DNA of 64,000 nt from Apostichopus japonicus (lineage: Eukaryota > Echinodermata > Holothuroidea > Aspidochirotida > Stichopodidae): positions 11,681,501 through 11,745,500 of the forward strand of contig NC_092568.1 in NCBI RefSeq assembly GCF_037975245.1. Reading direction: 5' to 3'. Shown here piece after piece: positions 46,423 to 60,894 of this stretch. Under the pieces are notes generated by a model. It ran no database searches. It was given only the letters and a program-made list of their open reading frames with translations, and had not been told where the DNA came from. Every line of letters begins with the position of its first letter. The first letter of the stretch is position 1. The position numbers were made by a program, and so were the translations under genes.

Positions 46423-46830
46423 ATATCTATATCTATATATATATTTATATATAAATATTTATACTATATATGGTCTATCATAACGCGTTAGTGTGTATGG
46501 ACGCCTTAAACAACATGTGCTATAAAACCAACTGTGGTTGGTCTAGCATTCGACCGAGTCGTAGGGGAACATGATGCATTTCGGGAAGGGAGCGAACGCC
46601 CCCCCCCCCCGAGTATATATTTTTTTATGATATCGCTAGTAATTTCAAAATAGAAAATGTTTAGATGCAACTCACAAGGCATGGGAAGTGTCATTTCCAG
46701 CGATCTGGGAGGCAGTTTTGCAAAAATTTTCTTGTACGCTTCGCGCCAACTTGTGTTGGCGCTACGCTTAGATAGTTTGCCGATAGGGCTTCGCCCCTCC
46801 CTTGGCAAATTATTCGCTACGCGCCTGTTC
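46262..46830. mobile_element. hAT-like repeat interrupted by a microsatellite
   Basis: It begins near CAGTGACGGATCGAGGATTT (46265) and ends near 'ctacgcgcctg' (46826). An AT/CTATAT microsatellite lies at 46365-46470. The part from 46590 on ('tatcgctagtaatttcaaaa', 'gatctgggaggc', 'cttgtacgcttcgcgccaac') is the same family as the insertion at 9.53 kb. Whether this is one element or two is unclear. Confidence 0.6.
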
Positions 46831-47439
46831 GAATTTGTAAATCAAACAGCAGATATCACAACATATCAGTGAGCGTTCCAAGATGAACACCCTTAAAAAT
46901 GCCAATTTGATTTGGGGGGGGGGGGGGGGGCTGTAACGACTTGCCCGGAAAATATAACCTAAATTTTTCGCGCGCTACGCGCGCATTCAACATGTTAAAG
47001 TCAATATCATATAAGCAAGCATCGGTTATTACATCGCATGCCATCGTGTACCGTGCGGTCCGTGGAAATTGCGCAGTATACCGCGGGATGCTAATGTTAA
47101 CAACGAAATGTCTTATGTAGATGTAGTAAAAGCATGGAGGTCAAAATATGTCAAATTCTCTTTTACATTAGTAATGGCGAATTAGTCGGCCAAGCTTAGA
47201 ACTTTATTTAATTATCAAGGACATTCATTTCCTTTAGCTACATCATTGCAATTTATTTTTCTTTCACTAGGAGCCCACCCCCCCCCCGCCTCCTACGCCT
47301 ATGTGTGTAGTATTTGGTGAAATATCTGTATTTTTTTCATTACCTTCAACCAAGTTTTATAATAGCCGTTATAAGAGGGTTTAATATTTGTACACCAATA
47401 AATTATTTTCGAAAATTTCCTGACCAACCTTCTTAATCA

Positions 47440-47925
47440 TACTTCGAATTTGACCGGTCTGAGAGGGGTTGAAGGAGGTTTTTCTATATTAGTTGTCCAT
47501 AGATTACAATTTTTGCAACATCATGGGTATGTTTTGAAGTGAATTTATTCACGAGAAATGTGAATTTTCAAATTCGGAACAAATAATGGGCTGAAAACCT
47601 TCAAAAGTGGGGCTGTCGGGTATTGTGGGCCGCGACGTAGAATCACCCACAAAAGCAATGATCCACAGGACATGCGATGAGGTCGAACATGATGTGTGCC
47701 TGGTGAAAATCTTCAAAAAGGTTCTGAATGAGGAAAATAACTATTGGGAAATACTTGGTTCTCAGGCAAGAGTGTACATCTGGTTGGTCATTTTCAAGCC
47801 CGAGTGATCTATGGGGTATGAAAACCAGAAATTTTCTTGTACGCTGCGCGCCAACTGATGGTGGCGCTCCGCATAGATAGTAATTCGCGCCCCCCGGGTT
47901 AGAAAATCCTGGATACGCCACTGTA
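47440..47925 (-). mobile_element. Dispersed repeat, inverse copy of 23.95-24.5 kb
   Basis: Reading the minus strand it starts CAGTGGCGTATCCAGG (right edge 47922), contains 'tggcgcgcagcgtac', and continues with 'cgcggcccacaatacccgac' and 'aacctccttcaacccc', in the same order as 23946-24480. The left boundary is approximate. An open frame of 66 codons inside (plus strand, 47607-47807) is not shared intact by the other copy. Confidence 0.75.
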
Positions 47926-47929
47926 CAGT

Positions 47930-50900
47930 GTTGAACGTTAGCAACAAAAGTATTTTTCCCGCTTGCTTTGCTTCATTGAAATAACCGCGTACGTGTGTAA
48001 CTGCACGATCTTTCATACGTTATTCAAATAAGATGATTATTACCTAGGGGTGTGCTGTTTGCCAGCCTTAGCCTTTTAAACAACTACTCTACAACAAAAT
48101 AACGAATGGAAGTTTGTATTCTTTGTTCTACTAAATAGGCCACACTGCACTGGAATCTGTTTTGCTGTTATCAAGTGCATCGTAGCTGTAGTGTTTCTCG
48201 CAATAATAATATGTTCAGTTTCTGAAGCCAGAGAAGAATGCAAATGACTACAAAATAATCAACAAAAGTTATGCCAGCCATTCGTTTTTTTTTTACTTCA
48301 TTGCACTAGACGTCTGCTTGTTTACCAGAGATAGGTGTTACAATATAAATGGGTCGAACCACTATTTTGATGTTTATTTACACTATGGCATGATAAACAA
48401 AAGTCAGTTTACTGCACGTGACAATACACACCACCAAAAACAATAGAGGTCTTGAACTCAATGTATCCACACATCAAGTACGAGAAGTTTCCACGATCAG
48501 GTAAAGGGTTGTCAGAGTTTAACTTCTGGTGACCTCAAGTGGGATTTGGCCTCACAAGCAACAGGATTCTTGTACTCAATATGAAAAATCCATATACCAT
48601 TGTATGAAAAGTATCCAAGATTTCGACCATGAGAAATCATGTTTTAAAGGTTTTCAGGCGTCGACGAAATATTTTTAAATTACTCGCTATCTGGCGACCG
48701 TGACTAAAAATCTACTTGCCAAAATGCAAAATTCTCTCGCCAATATGATTGCTGTTTAAGTCTCCATAGTACAGATCTACAGCGTCAATACTTTTTTTAA
48801 GGTTAGGCACTTTGGCAGATGCATGGTGCTACATAATTGCACATAGGAAATTATGTTTCTGTGAAGTATAAAAAATTTCCACCAAGCTAAGCCTACTGTG
48901 GTGTCTCAAACAGTCCTAAGCATTTACAGTACCTCACTGCTACTTTGAACTGCTATTCGATTAGCGCGACTTCGTACATTTTTCTTATTATTTATCTTGT
49001 CTTTCAGCTGTTGCGTGGTGCGCACAAAATATCGCTATAATTTCATAACACTGCCTAAATTAAATCGATCTTTTACGCAATGTAAACCGAAGGTTGAAAG
49101 AGCATATCTTCCACTCGCAACTGGTGTTGAGTGAAAATCTTTGCAAAATACATAGCAGCAATAGTTGCAAACTTGTCTCAAAACTACTCCTTAAATTATT
49201 GTATAGTTTGCCAATTGTGACTGATGTCATGTATGAAATGCCTCAAGAAATAATTTAGGAGAATTTTGGCCACCTTGAGTGTATTGGCATTCTGACACGA
49301 AACACTTTTTCCTTTACGTTTTAGTGTTAATGAACCCAAATTACCCTACCATTGTTAGTGTATGGCACATAAATGCCTACTATCTATAGTAACTCGGTAA
49401 TTCAATGCTTTGGCGTAGAAAATGTTTTACCAAAATGACAGATAATCGTGTATTGTGGATTTGATTTCTGCAGATCAACTCGATAGGGGTATTGTGTCAT
49501 TAAGTTCTAAAGTTTTAATATCGCGAAACTCGGAAGAAAGTGATTACACTTGTTAAAGGTTGTTTTTTAGGCTATAGTAATATATTTTATCTTATATCTA
49601 CATTTCAGATGGGGATGTCCAATGCTTATTGTTCGTAGTCTATACCTGGGCCATATACCATACTCTACTTAAATTTACAGGGGTTGCCTGCGCATAACGA
49701 AGCCGTCGTGATATCGATGTATAATAAACTTTTTGAATTCATTCAAAAACAATAATATAGAAAGGTAAAGGGGGCATCTTTCTTTGGAATGTGGGGATAT
49801 ACATTATTAGCTATAATGAAACTTAGGTGGAGCATAACAATTTCAAAGATGGCTTGAAAATGTTTTTGCCAGCATTTTTCCTCTCGAGACATCAATTTGT
49901 CTAATTGAACCCTGGGTGAATAGGAAAACAATGTAGAGGAAAACCATAAAGGGTTACAACCGGCAGGAAAGAACTCTTGGAAATATACTGCAATTCATAG
50001 AACACTACAATTTGGGGCAATAAATGTGTAAATGTTTCACTGCCCTTATGCCTAAAACCAAGTTTGAACTGTCTAATTAAATATATAAATGTGTGAATGT
50101 TTCACTGCCCTTATGCTAAAAACCAAGTTTGAACTGTCTAATTAAATAATTGTCATGTGTGTCTAAGGATGTTCTGTGATATTCAATTAAAAATCTCTAA
50201 TTCCCTACATTCAATCTAGGACTACATTTTGGGCAAACCTGTGTATGAATTTTCTCTTATTGTAGTTGTAGCTGATTGCACGTATATTGGGCAAAATCCT
50301 GCAGGTCATCTCTAGTTGTAAATTTGGAAGTGCAATGCAAAGCCAGACTTTGAGAATCCTATGTCTTTTGGCCGTTTCCAGCACCCTATCCACCAAAGGG
50401 GGGCACCGGAATGTTTAAATAGTTGGCTTCTACAACCATTGTGGACCATTTGCAATCAAAATATGTACAGCCATCTCCTTATACATATTTTGGAATAAAA
50501 AAGATGCTTAGATGCAAAATGGTGGTCGTTAAACACTTTAAATATACATTTATGATCAATAAATGTCCATGTTTTGTGTGAACACTATATTAACTTTGGT
50601 GAAAATCTTAGATAATTTTTGGCCCCTTGTCAAATGTTTTAGTTTTTTGATAAACTTGGCATTTCTTCGGGGATAGGGGAAGACTCCATATTCCAGTTGA
50701 TGTTACGATAGTTGTTTATGTTTCATAAATGAAAATAAGGGGGGGGGGTCATGAACGATCCTTTTGGCAAACCCTTCCATTTAGATTGGGGGAAATCATC
50801 ACCCTTGTCTCCCATACTCATTTGGACGACGTGGTACAAGTACACGATGTAGTTATTGTAGGACCCTATCATTAGTCTAAAATTTCACAGTTTTAGTCAC

Positions 50901-52483
50901 TACTGAAAAAAATACCTGAATCGACTCACTAAAATCGAATTCCACTTGATTTTGCATTTTAGCTGTACAGTCTGATGATTCTACCAAAAAACAATGACAG
51001 GCTCTAGTTGGTATCATTCGCTATCATTACACAATGTTTAATCGCATACACAAGGGTAATTGACTGGAGTTACAGTTAACACATTAGTCAATAGAGATTT
51101 GTTATAAAAAAGATCAGTCTGAGAACTCGCCATGCATAGAAGCATGTGCACCGAAACACCATGGAAATAGCCTAGAAATAACTGATGCGACTTTTAACAG
51201 TAGTCACGTTGTACAATCATAATTCTTCAAAATGAAAATGAATCCTGATACCTTGCATGACACTGGGATCAGAAAAGAGAGAATTCACTCTCCTTAAATT
51301 TATGTAAATAATGAAGATTGTTCAATGCACTATGTGGAGAAAAACCTCACAAGCTTGATATTGCATAAAATAGGCCAACTGGTCTGCTATATATTTAGAG
51401 TAAGGGTGAGGAGGGTAATTTGTAAACTTATGGAAAATGTTGTAAATTGTAATCTACAACAGAAATATAATACTCATGTTTAAGTTTGCCTCAAAATACT
51501 GAATACTGAATAAACACAACTATGAAAGGTTACTAGCTTAAATGACAGACATGCAACAATTTCTGGGTGCACTGCATCGACTTGATACCACTTACCTAAC
51601 CCAGAAAGATACCAAGTAACTTACATAGCATTCAGCTTAAGTTGAGCAAAATAAGAAAATACAAACAAAATACCACAGCATCTTACAATTATTAGTGGTC
51701 CTTGAGAATGCAAACTAAAAGTAACTTACTGAATAAAGGAAGTATAATATTAAATGGAATTGGAAATGCTGAAAGCTAGCACACACTAAATGCTGCTTAT
51801 ATATATAGAATATTCTTGTACAAAGACCAAATAAGAGTACGCTTTTTAACACCTAACTCATTTCTTACGATGTTATTTTAGCCAGCTTTAGAGCTGGTAT
51901 ACGGGAGGCGAACGGGAATGTTTTATCAGTTCATAAAACCTATATAGCAACTAGTGAAAACTACTGATGATACACTTTAAATTAAAGATCTGCGGCCCCT
52001 GCATAAACTGACACCCAATCACCCACAGACATTTGTTACTAAATAAAATGAACGGTTAAATGAGAGAGATATTATTGTGCATTCCATATAATGTAATCCC
52101 GTTCATAAATGTACCTTCTAACCCTAGCTGAACTTTATTTCTCAACTGCACCAATTATAATATATATGTAACAAGGTTTTAATCCTTGATCATGTTAGTT
52201 TGACATCATATTGTGCTTACCTGCCAAGTTTGTAGCCAGGCAATGTCTTCATGGAATCTTCTGTCAGTCTCTGGTGATACCAATTATGTTCTTGAGGGAA
52301 TATAAGATCATATCCCAATATCATCATACAGAGAATTTAATGATTGCACTACCATTTGACATGTCAACAACACTAGCTGATTGCGTTGGGCTGTACCTTC
52401 CCATATATTATCTGATCAATGATAAGGTTTATTTGTTCGTTCGTTATAGCAATGGCAATTTGTTTTTCGTTGAATAGGTGTTT
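47930..52483. other. Long non-coding stretch; one 65-bp tandem duplication
   Basis: No gene is recognised. 'aatgtttcactgcccttatg' occurs at 50031 and 50096, part of a 65-bp direct duplication (50025-50155). A G-run of 9 lies near 50740. Confidence 0.5.
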
Positions 52484-52491
52484 AATAGTTC

Positions 52492-52866
52492 CAAGGGCGT
52501 AGGAACCGGGGGGGCTGGGGGGGGGGGGGCGCCAGCCCCCCCGGTGAAAAATGTGGAGGGGCGGAAGTATCATTCCGCCCCCCCGCTTCGCAAGTCAGAA
52601 AACCCCTTTTGCATTTCCAAATGAGAAAAAAATCTCATTTGGAGCACCAAATTGCATCTAAGGCCAGGTGAAAATGCAAAATTATATACAAAATGGAGTG
52701 GGTGGGTTGAAGTGTGCTATATTGCACCAAATTGCATCTGAGGCCACCTGGAAATGCAACAAAAATCCAAAGGGGAGGGGGAAACCCCTCCCCTTAGACC
52801 CCTCCCCCAGGCCGGCCATCAGTCTTCAGCCCCTCCCCCACTCAAAAGTACCTTCCTACGCCACTG
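52492..52866. mobile_element. hAT-like MITE, 375 bp, sister of the 6.1-kb copy, with 8-bp target duplication
   Basis: It starts CAAGGGCGTAGGAACC and ends in the complement of CAGTGGCGTAGGAAGG, flanked by AATAGTTC (52484-52491 and 52867-52874). It shares 'ggaggggcggaagtatcatt', 'cttcgcaagtcagaaaaccc' and 'ggagcaccaaattgcatct' with the 297-bp copy and has an extra internal segment of about 80 bp. Confidence 0.92.
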
Positions 52867-52874
52867 AATAGTTC

Positions 52875-55573
52875 ATAAAAAGTAATATATGACTTTCTTA
52901 ATATCACTGACCATGATTGAACCTTGAGTGATCAACCGCCATTTTTTTGCGAATATTGTACGGTTAGTTAGTAACAAACTAACAAGAATATAGGCCTAGT
53001 AAGTATGGTAGTTAGTGCAGAATGTTCTGTGTTTGGGAAAGTATGTATTGGAAAAAGTTAATGTGATGTTGGAGTACTCAGAATCTATTGAAAAATATGT
53101 CCATTGCAATTTTTAGAGCTGACCATACTTATCAATTGAACACCATTTGACTTTTCATGCTTGTACTTTTCCTTTGGTGAGAACCTCACATACAATTCGG
53201 CCTCAATGACCAAATAACAGCACTCCATTTTTCATTTAATTCTTCATTCGCCTCTGATCAGCCTATAAAGATTTAGAACAGTAACTTAATTAGCCAGGCA
53301 TTATAATTTATTGGCACAATCTATCTGTTTTGCGGTATACTTGAAATAGACCTATGTTATAGCTTAATATGCATCAGAATGCACTATTTCACGTTTTAAA
53401 TTTTAAATTTACTTCTAGGGGAAGACTACCAGGCTCCCTTACATAGGAGGCAGCTTCATTTAACCGAGTGCAGACTCCTTCCGGTATAAAGTATTTCACA
53501 AGACCCACCCCCCCCCCCGCCCTCCCTTCCAAACCTAGATCAGCCGCAGATTTCTTTAGGTTTTGGCTGCTATTTCAAAACCAAACTCGAAATGTAATTT
53601 TGTAGTAATATGGTACTTTACCTCATCACCAAAAGTCACATTAAGTTGATAACCGTATTCACGAAATTAACAATGAACATGTAACAACAAAGTTCAAGTA
53701 CTGCTAATAAATATGTTGATAAAGTTTAGTTGGTAAAAACATATCTTTGAACTTTACAAGTTCCCTTTTTAAATTGAAAATTAAACTGTAGTATTAGCAT
53801 CAGTGGAAGAATGTTTATCTCGTCACCAAAATTCATCACACTTTATAACCGAATTTAAGCAACTAACGATGTATATTTAGACTAAAAGCTCAAATACCAC
53901 TAGTCTTATAAGTTATTCATTTATCTGATGAAGATAAGTCGGTAGAAAAGATATGTTTGTATCTTGCATGTTGCCTATTTAAAGTGGAAATGTAAACTGG
54001 AGTCGTAACTGTCATAACATATTAATAATTGAACACTATCAATCAATGACAGATGACAGATTACAGATAAAATACACGTTTTTGATTCCCTCTTTATATG
54101 AATCCAAGGTTCAGTCAAAAGTGTATAGCCCCCCCCCCCCCACCCCCCAAAAAACATAGACTGATCACGCAAATGTCAAGGGGCATCTAGGACTTGAAAT
54201 AAAAAAACAGAAAGGTTTGTGGCCACATTGAAGCTGATTCCAAGTTTTTTTTGGGGGGGGGGGTGAGATGGGGATGTAGAGTGGGGGTATAAGTCAAAAG
54301 CATAACACGTAATGTGGGCACCTTGTCGGAATGTCTATAACATTATTTGGTTGGTCTTGGGTGAATATGGAATATTCTATGTGATTCCAATGCTATTGGT
54401 GCACCGGGGCGCGATGTTGTTCCCAAATATATTAGACTGTAATAACATTGCTGATTCGAATCGAAACTACTGAGTGATCATTTCCTTAAGTAATCTCATT
54501 GGATGCTAATTTTGGTCCAAATAATCCCATATCGAGTTAAGTTTCATCAACTCATTGTTTTTGGAAAAATTATATATGGTCAATTAACGGAGTTCTAATT
54601 TCGCACGAAAATATGCAAAGCGATATTATCAATTTCTATGGCAACGCGACACTTAGTTGATACCTTTTTAAATATTTCCCTTCATGAGGATGTTGATATT
54701 TTTTATCATTACGAAATTTAAATGTATTCCTTGTAAACGCACCCAACGTTAGGAATTGCCTCGTATGAACCGCATTCACAGTTGAAGTAATAGATGATTC
54801 ATAACTTTATTTGATTACTCCTCAATGTTACATTACCCGCACACAAATTCGTATATTACTATAAACTAGACATATTTATGGTTTTAGAATTCCCTTTCAA
54901 GTAACCCTTGACTGGTCAAGTGATTGACCTCTACGTTTAACTGATTACTTAAGAGTTGAGACAGAATTTTAGTGCAGAACAATACTGACAGATAAGTGGG
55001 TGCCAGTAGTGTTTCTATTGCTAATCGAATTTCTAAGATATTCACCTTTAAAATGTGCTGAATATCTTAAATGCTCTCTTTAGACTAAATTGATGATGAC
55101 GTCAGCTCCTCAGTGTACTTCTTAATGTTAATGCTAATCCATCGTTTTATAAATTCTAATAGCTCAACCGAAACAGGTTCCTGTAACATCATATAGCCTA
55201 AACAGTGTCCATCAAATATGTTAACATGCTATTTTAAGACATCAATGGCTTATGCTTTCCATTTGTAAGGAACATACATACATCCTGAGGAACATACATA
55301 ATATTATAGTCTGTGTGATAAACTAAGTACACCAGGCACTTTAGTTTATGACCCTTATATTTGTAATTGTCATTTCTCATAAATTAGAAGTGGTATTGAA
55401 ATACAACATGGGCTGATACCATTGTTTTTAAGGATCTGCAGTTGATTGCAAACTGATTTTGTGACTAAAGTCATCCTTAAAGGACACGTAAAGTGTAAAA
55501 TAATATAGATATCGGGCACTATTATCAATTCCAAGACTGCATTAATGTCCACATATATCTCGAATTTATGTAG

Positions 55574-55616
<43 letters not shown>

Positions 55617-58120
55617 TATTTATACACATAGGCGAAAGTAGGAATCGAACCTCAGACCGTACCACTCGACCACGGTGATTCTACTGATGTGTGAAAGCGT
55701 ATACACTGGCTATGTATAACTGTCAATGAGGGCGTATAGCCCAAGTGTTACTCCACCGTAGTCGCTGAGGTAACGTCAGAATGTCTTATTTGAAATGTGG
55801 GACGAATTCATGATACTTCATTTTTGTGCCTCAAATGTACATGTTTCTAAATGTAACAAATGGATCATAAATACAAGATTAAGGTAAGTACTTATCATGG
55901 ATAATTAATGTAAATTAAATGTGGAAGGAGAAACAATACATGAGTGACGAAGAGTCATAAACATTGAGTACCGGTACTGTTCTTACTTAATTGAAGATTG
56001 TCACATTATTCTCAGACGTTGGTCATAGCAAAGCACTAAATGAGTCCAATGATCTCAATTACTCCAACAAAAAGAATTAAAACAAATCACTTTAGGAAAT
56101 AAAAAGAATAACATATCAGGTGACATGTCATGTGACTACCTTCATGTTAACAATTGGGTTGCCAAGGAAATGATAGGACTCTCAGGTCTGATATTGCATT
56201 TTAACACCAATTTACACCTTCACCCATCTCCAGGAAACATGGTTATAACAAAGTTTGATCATCCATCACTGATTATGATAACAAAAAGGAGCATAAAAGT
56301 AAACAGCAAACAAACACATCACGGTCGATGTAGCGAACATTGTGACAGCGAAATCTTACAACGTCAAGGCCAAGGCCACACAACACACCTGCGTTACGAT
56401 AGCACAGTAGTCAACGGCGATCTACGGTGGCAGGCAAGTTACTTGACAGCAATTTCGAAATCATCTACACTCTTCATCACTCTGCAATTAAATCTAACAC
56501 ACAATCATGAATTAAAACTTACCCTGAATATTAAACGGTCTTTCTTAGCATAGGAATGGCTCTGTCAAAAGGATGAGAACACCATTCACAAAAAGTAGTA
56601 GTAGTCACAAACAATTGTCATAAAAAGTAGAAAAGAAATTAGATGGCGCTTGTCGCCTTTTGCCTAAGCCATCGATAAGGAAACGAAAATGGTTACCACT
56701 GTTACATAAGCCTTGTCGGTTTATTCATTTTCATATTATTAAGGAGCTTTAGACTCCACGGTAGTCGTTGAGAAGGCAGGGATGAACTCCCAACTTTGAA
56801 ATCTATAATTTATTCATTGGATTCTTCTATAAGGAATCAATTATGATAAATAAAAGTTCTTATACTGTTTTTCTCGCTTCGAATGAGATTAGAATTCAGG
56901 TATAAACTTTAAAATGTCAGATATGAAATGTTGGTCGAATTCATGAAACCTCCTTTTTGTGCTTCAAATGAACAACGGTTTATTCATTTTCATATTATTA
57001 TTATCATTATTAAAGACATTTAGACTCCATGGCTATAACCTTTTGGTTTCATTCAGTTTTGAGTCAAAATTAAAAACCATTAAAATCTCCCTAATAATAC
57101 AACCTTGCGATACAGCGATGTTTAAGCCAGTACGGTATATACTCGATTCATACACTACGTTTTCCCGAGCATAAGAACAGGTTTTTGCATTACTTACCGG
57201 GAAGATGTGACAGTGTAATAAAAGTGTGAACAAATACGCTTTAATTAAATGGACAATTTTGTTGCCTTTTAATTAGAATCCGTTGTTTATTATCTCACTA
57301 TTGAAACTTTAAGGTTCTGTCAAAATGTTAAGGTCTTTCGCTGCAATTTTGCAGCAATTTATCCTCTTGCTGCACAATGTTGAAATCATGACACACTGAG
57401 CTTAATTCATCATATTTTACTCCAAACAGATTATTAGATTAAGGAATGTTTCATTGCAGCAAATTGTTCAATATATTGTTGATGTTTTCAGTATTACGCT
57501 GAAGTGAAAATGACTTTCCGAGGAAGGTTTGCATTTGATAATATTGCTTTGTATTATGTAATAGTTCTAGCGTTTTCGCTGCATTAGGCAGACATAGTCC
57601 TTAGGAAAGGGCGATTTTATAACTGTGTTTACACGTCATGCATATTTGTGAAAGGAGCAACCGAGTTCCACGCCAGTACTTAGTCAGTTATTTCTTTCTT
57701 TATTTTAAGCTGTATCTGTCTGTTATACGCCGGTCAAAGTACCCGTTTATTGTTGCTATGTTATATGCTGTTCCTGGAAAGAAATGATATTTCAGTTTCA
57801 CCGATAGCCTAATTATTAGTTTGGTACTATGTCTTGTGTCTGCATATGCCCTTCCTTCCTTCTCGCTTCCTGACCCACTGGCCGTACCTGAGCCTTTAAT
57901 CATTTTGTGGTAAATTGCTTCTATATTTACCGTCGAAAAGGTCATTTTGACGACACCTTATACACGTTTCCATACAGTAAAGATTAACGTGGTGTTTATT
58001 GTTATTTTGCATTTTTTATGCACGAGACGTTCTAGCATCAGTTCTAGTTACAGTAGTATCATGAAAGTACTAGCACTACCGTCTTTATCTTGAGAAGAAT
58101 TAGAATAAGAAGGATAATCA
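52875..58120. other. Non-coding; (AT)n tract and tRNA-like fragment
   Basis: An (AT)n microsatellite lies at 55577-55615. At 55625-55680 the minus strand has 'gtggtcgagtggt' and 'ggttcgattcc', the D- and T-arm words of a tRNA, but only about 10 bp apart, so this is a deleted tRNA relic. The 142-codon open frame at 56125-56553 has no motif and is not called. C/G runs occur at 53507, 54127 and 54252. Confidence 0.45.
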
Positions 58121-58127
58121 TGGACAA

Positions 58128-58798
58128 GTTGTGAGCATATATAGGCTTATATTGATACAATAATTGTGAGCATATACATGCTAATATTAATATGCAAGTT
58201 GTGAGCATATATAAGCTTATATTGATATATAAGTTATGAGCATATATATGCTTATATTGATAAATACATTGTGAGCATATATAGGCTTATAATGATATTG
58301 AGCATCTATAGATCTATGTTAATTTAGCAATTGTAAGCATAAATAGGCTGGTAATAATATATAAATTGTGAGCATATATAGGCCGATATTAACATATACA
58401 TTGTGAGCATATATGGTTTATTTTGATATTTAAATTGTGAGCATATAAAGGCTGATATTAATATATAAATTGTGAGCATATGTAGACTTATACTGATATA
58501 TCAATTGTGAGCATATATAGGCTTTTTGATATATAATTGTGAGCATAACAGGTTTATATAAATATATCATTAGTGAGCATATATAGGCCTATATTGATGT
58601 ATAAATTGTGAGCATATATATGCTTTATTAATTAACACATTGTGAGCAAATATGGGCTTTCATCGATATATAAATTGTAAGAATATATATGCTTATATTA
58701 TATATAAATAAATTGTGAACATATATAGGCTTATATTGATATTTAAATTTTGAGCATATATAGGCTTATATTGATATTTGAAGTGTGAACATATATAT

Positions 58799-58833
<35 letters not shown>

Positions 58834-59165
58834 TTGTAAGCATATATATGCTTATATTAATATATAAATTGTGAGAATATATAGGATTATATTGATATAT
58901 ATAAATTGAGAGCATATAGAGGCTTACACTGACCTATAAATTGTAAGCATATATATTCTGGTATTGATAAAAAATTGGGAGCATAAATGATCTAATATTG
59001 ATGTATAAATTATGAGCATATAGAGGCTAATAATAATATATAAATTATGAGTATGTATTGTCTTATATTTATACATAAATTGTGAGCATACATAGGTATA
59101 TATTAATATACAAATTGTGAGTGTATACAGGCTTATATTGATATTCGGTGGGGTATTGTGATAGG
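58128..59165. repeat. Minisatellite array of 35-bp units
   Basis: About 29 copies of a unit built around 'gtgagcatatataggcttat' and 'attgatatataaatt'. Unit length stays near 35 bp, with point changes, a few indels and one (AT)n expansion at 58800-58830. No coding capacity. Confidence 0.92.
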
Positions 59166-60890
59166 CTTATATTGATATTTACATTAAAGTAGTAACGGAT
59201 TATCTCCTGTTTATCAGCGTGACATGATAGTGGCGCTAGATAACAAAGTATTTCGTTTTGAAGATTTCTAAATTAACCGGAGTTTCTCTGTAACAATGCT
59301 GAATACATTTATTATGACAAAGGATGGGTAAATGTAAGTTATGCGGTTGTGGTTCTATGTCCGCACGGAGAAGGATAAAGTGCTTGTCATCTCTCCCTTG
59401 AGAAAATGTGTAAAACAGTGTGATACGAACAATGAAAAGGGACCATAGATAACTAAGTTTTGTTTTCTGTGCGTGATTCAGATTTGAGTTGGAAGTCTTT
59501 CAAATGTTATCCAGAAACATTTTCAGGAGAGCACCACTGCGTATAGTCAAGATTCACTCTACCATTTCATAAACTATCCACGTCAGAGAGATGAACGTCT
59601 TAATCTCAGTTCTAATATTGACAGCCTGGTCTCAGTGTCACGGGTCGTTACCACGACAGACAGTATAAACGCGGATCCTTGTTTCCCTCCGAGTAACTGA
59701 ATAATAACGCTACGGAGTGACCACAATGACGTGTTTCTTAAGTATAAACTACTGTAAGTAATTTAGATTAATAAACTGCAAGGTGTCCTTTGTAAAGCTG
59801 GACTGGAAAGGTTATCAGCTCTTTCTTAATAATAATAAAAACTATTAAATATGTGTAAGTTAATTGTCAATTCGAATTGGGCTCTCGAATTCATGGACGC
59901 GGCGAACGACAATATACTGTATATACCAGTCCGTTCACTTCGCTAGAGTAAACTTGTAATAGTAGTAATAATAGTACGGCTTTGACCCGAAATGTGATTT
60001 TCTTATATATTGCAATAGTTTACCTACGAGTCCAAGGGAAGCCACTGCCCCCCCCCCGCCCGTTATTTCCCTATCCCTTACTTATCTAACGTGTAAATAA
60101 ACAGAAAAGAACCGATGCTCTAATGTGCGGTAATGAGCTGTGCTTCACTATGCCAAACGCACCTTTGTTCTTTTGATTTCGTCTTTAATTTTTGATTGAA
60201 TTTTGCCTATAACACTTTGTTATGTTTATTTATTGTTATTATTTTTTAGATGGAGCGGGGGGGGGGGGGGGGATCGGGCCACAAGGAGATAGGGGGGAGG
60301 TGTATGGGTAGAGACGTGCCCTGTAGTCACCATCTTCTTGGTAACGCAAAAATCCAGGAAAATCCCCAAAAATTCATTCACTTCGTGCGATGTCTAATAT
60401 CAACATGAGATTGAAGTCACAGAACACCTTGTGTGGTTCCTTTTTAAACTTGAACACAATATAAAGTATAGTCATTCAATGAATGTTATGAGAGAATGTT
60501 GTCGTATTCACACAGGGAAGATTTCTTGTGATTGTATATGTGTGTGTTTTATATGCCTAGATTCCACCCTTGTCATAAAACAACACAACGTAATAGAAAG
60601 AAACGAAAGGAACGAGTTACGCATACAAACGATATATTTGACGATTACAACGAAACAAACACATCGAGAAACAAAGCATAACTGAATATATCAATATGAG
60701 TGATAGGAAGTTGATGACGTCATGGTTACCAAGGTATCACATCCGGCCAGTGATCTGATGTAGTATGGATGGACACAGATCAAGCTTCTTCGACATCCAA
60801 TCAGTGGATATGAAACTTTATACCGTTATTCAACACCAACCGACCCTTCACGTACCCGAGTCTCACCCCACCCCTACCCCGGGGGTAAAA
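59166..60890. other. Non-coding; long G-run near 60.26 kb
   Basis: No exon is recognised. G16 at about 60255-60272. If the minus-strand gene to the right ends at 60895, its 3' UTR lies here. Confidence 0.4.
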
Positions 60891-60894
60891 GTCA

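Noticed and set aside
55625-55680. Possible tRNA gene on the minus strand
   Set aside because: D-arm and T-arm words are present, but the anticodon arm is missing and the spacing is far too short.
56125-56553. Plus-strand open frame of 142 codons
   Set aside because: No recognisable domain, unremarkable composition for a chance frame, and no splice or promoter support.
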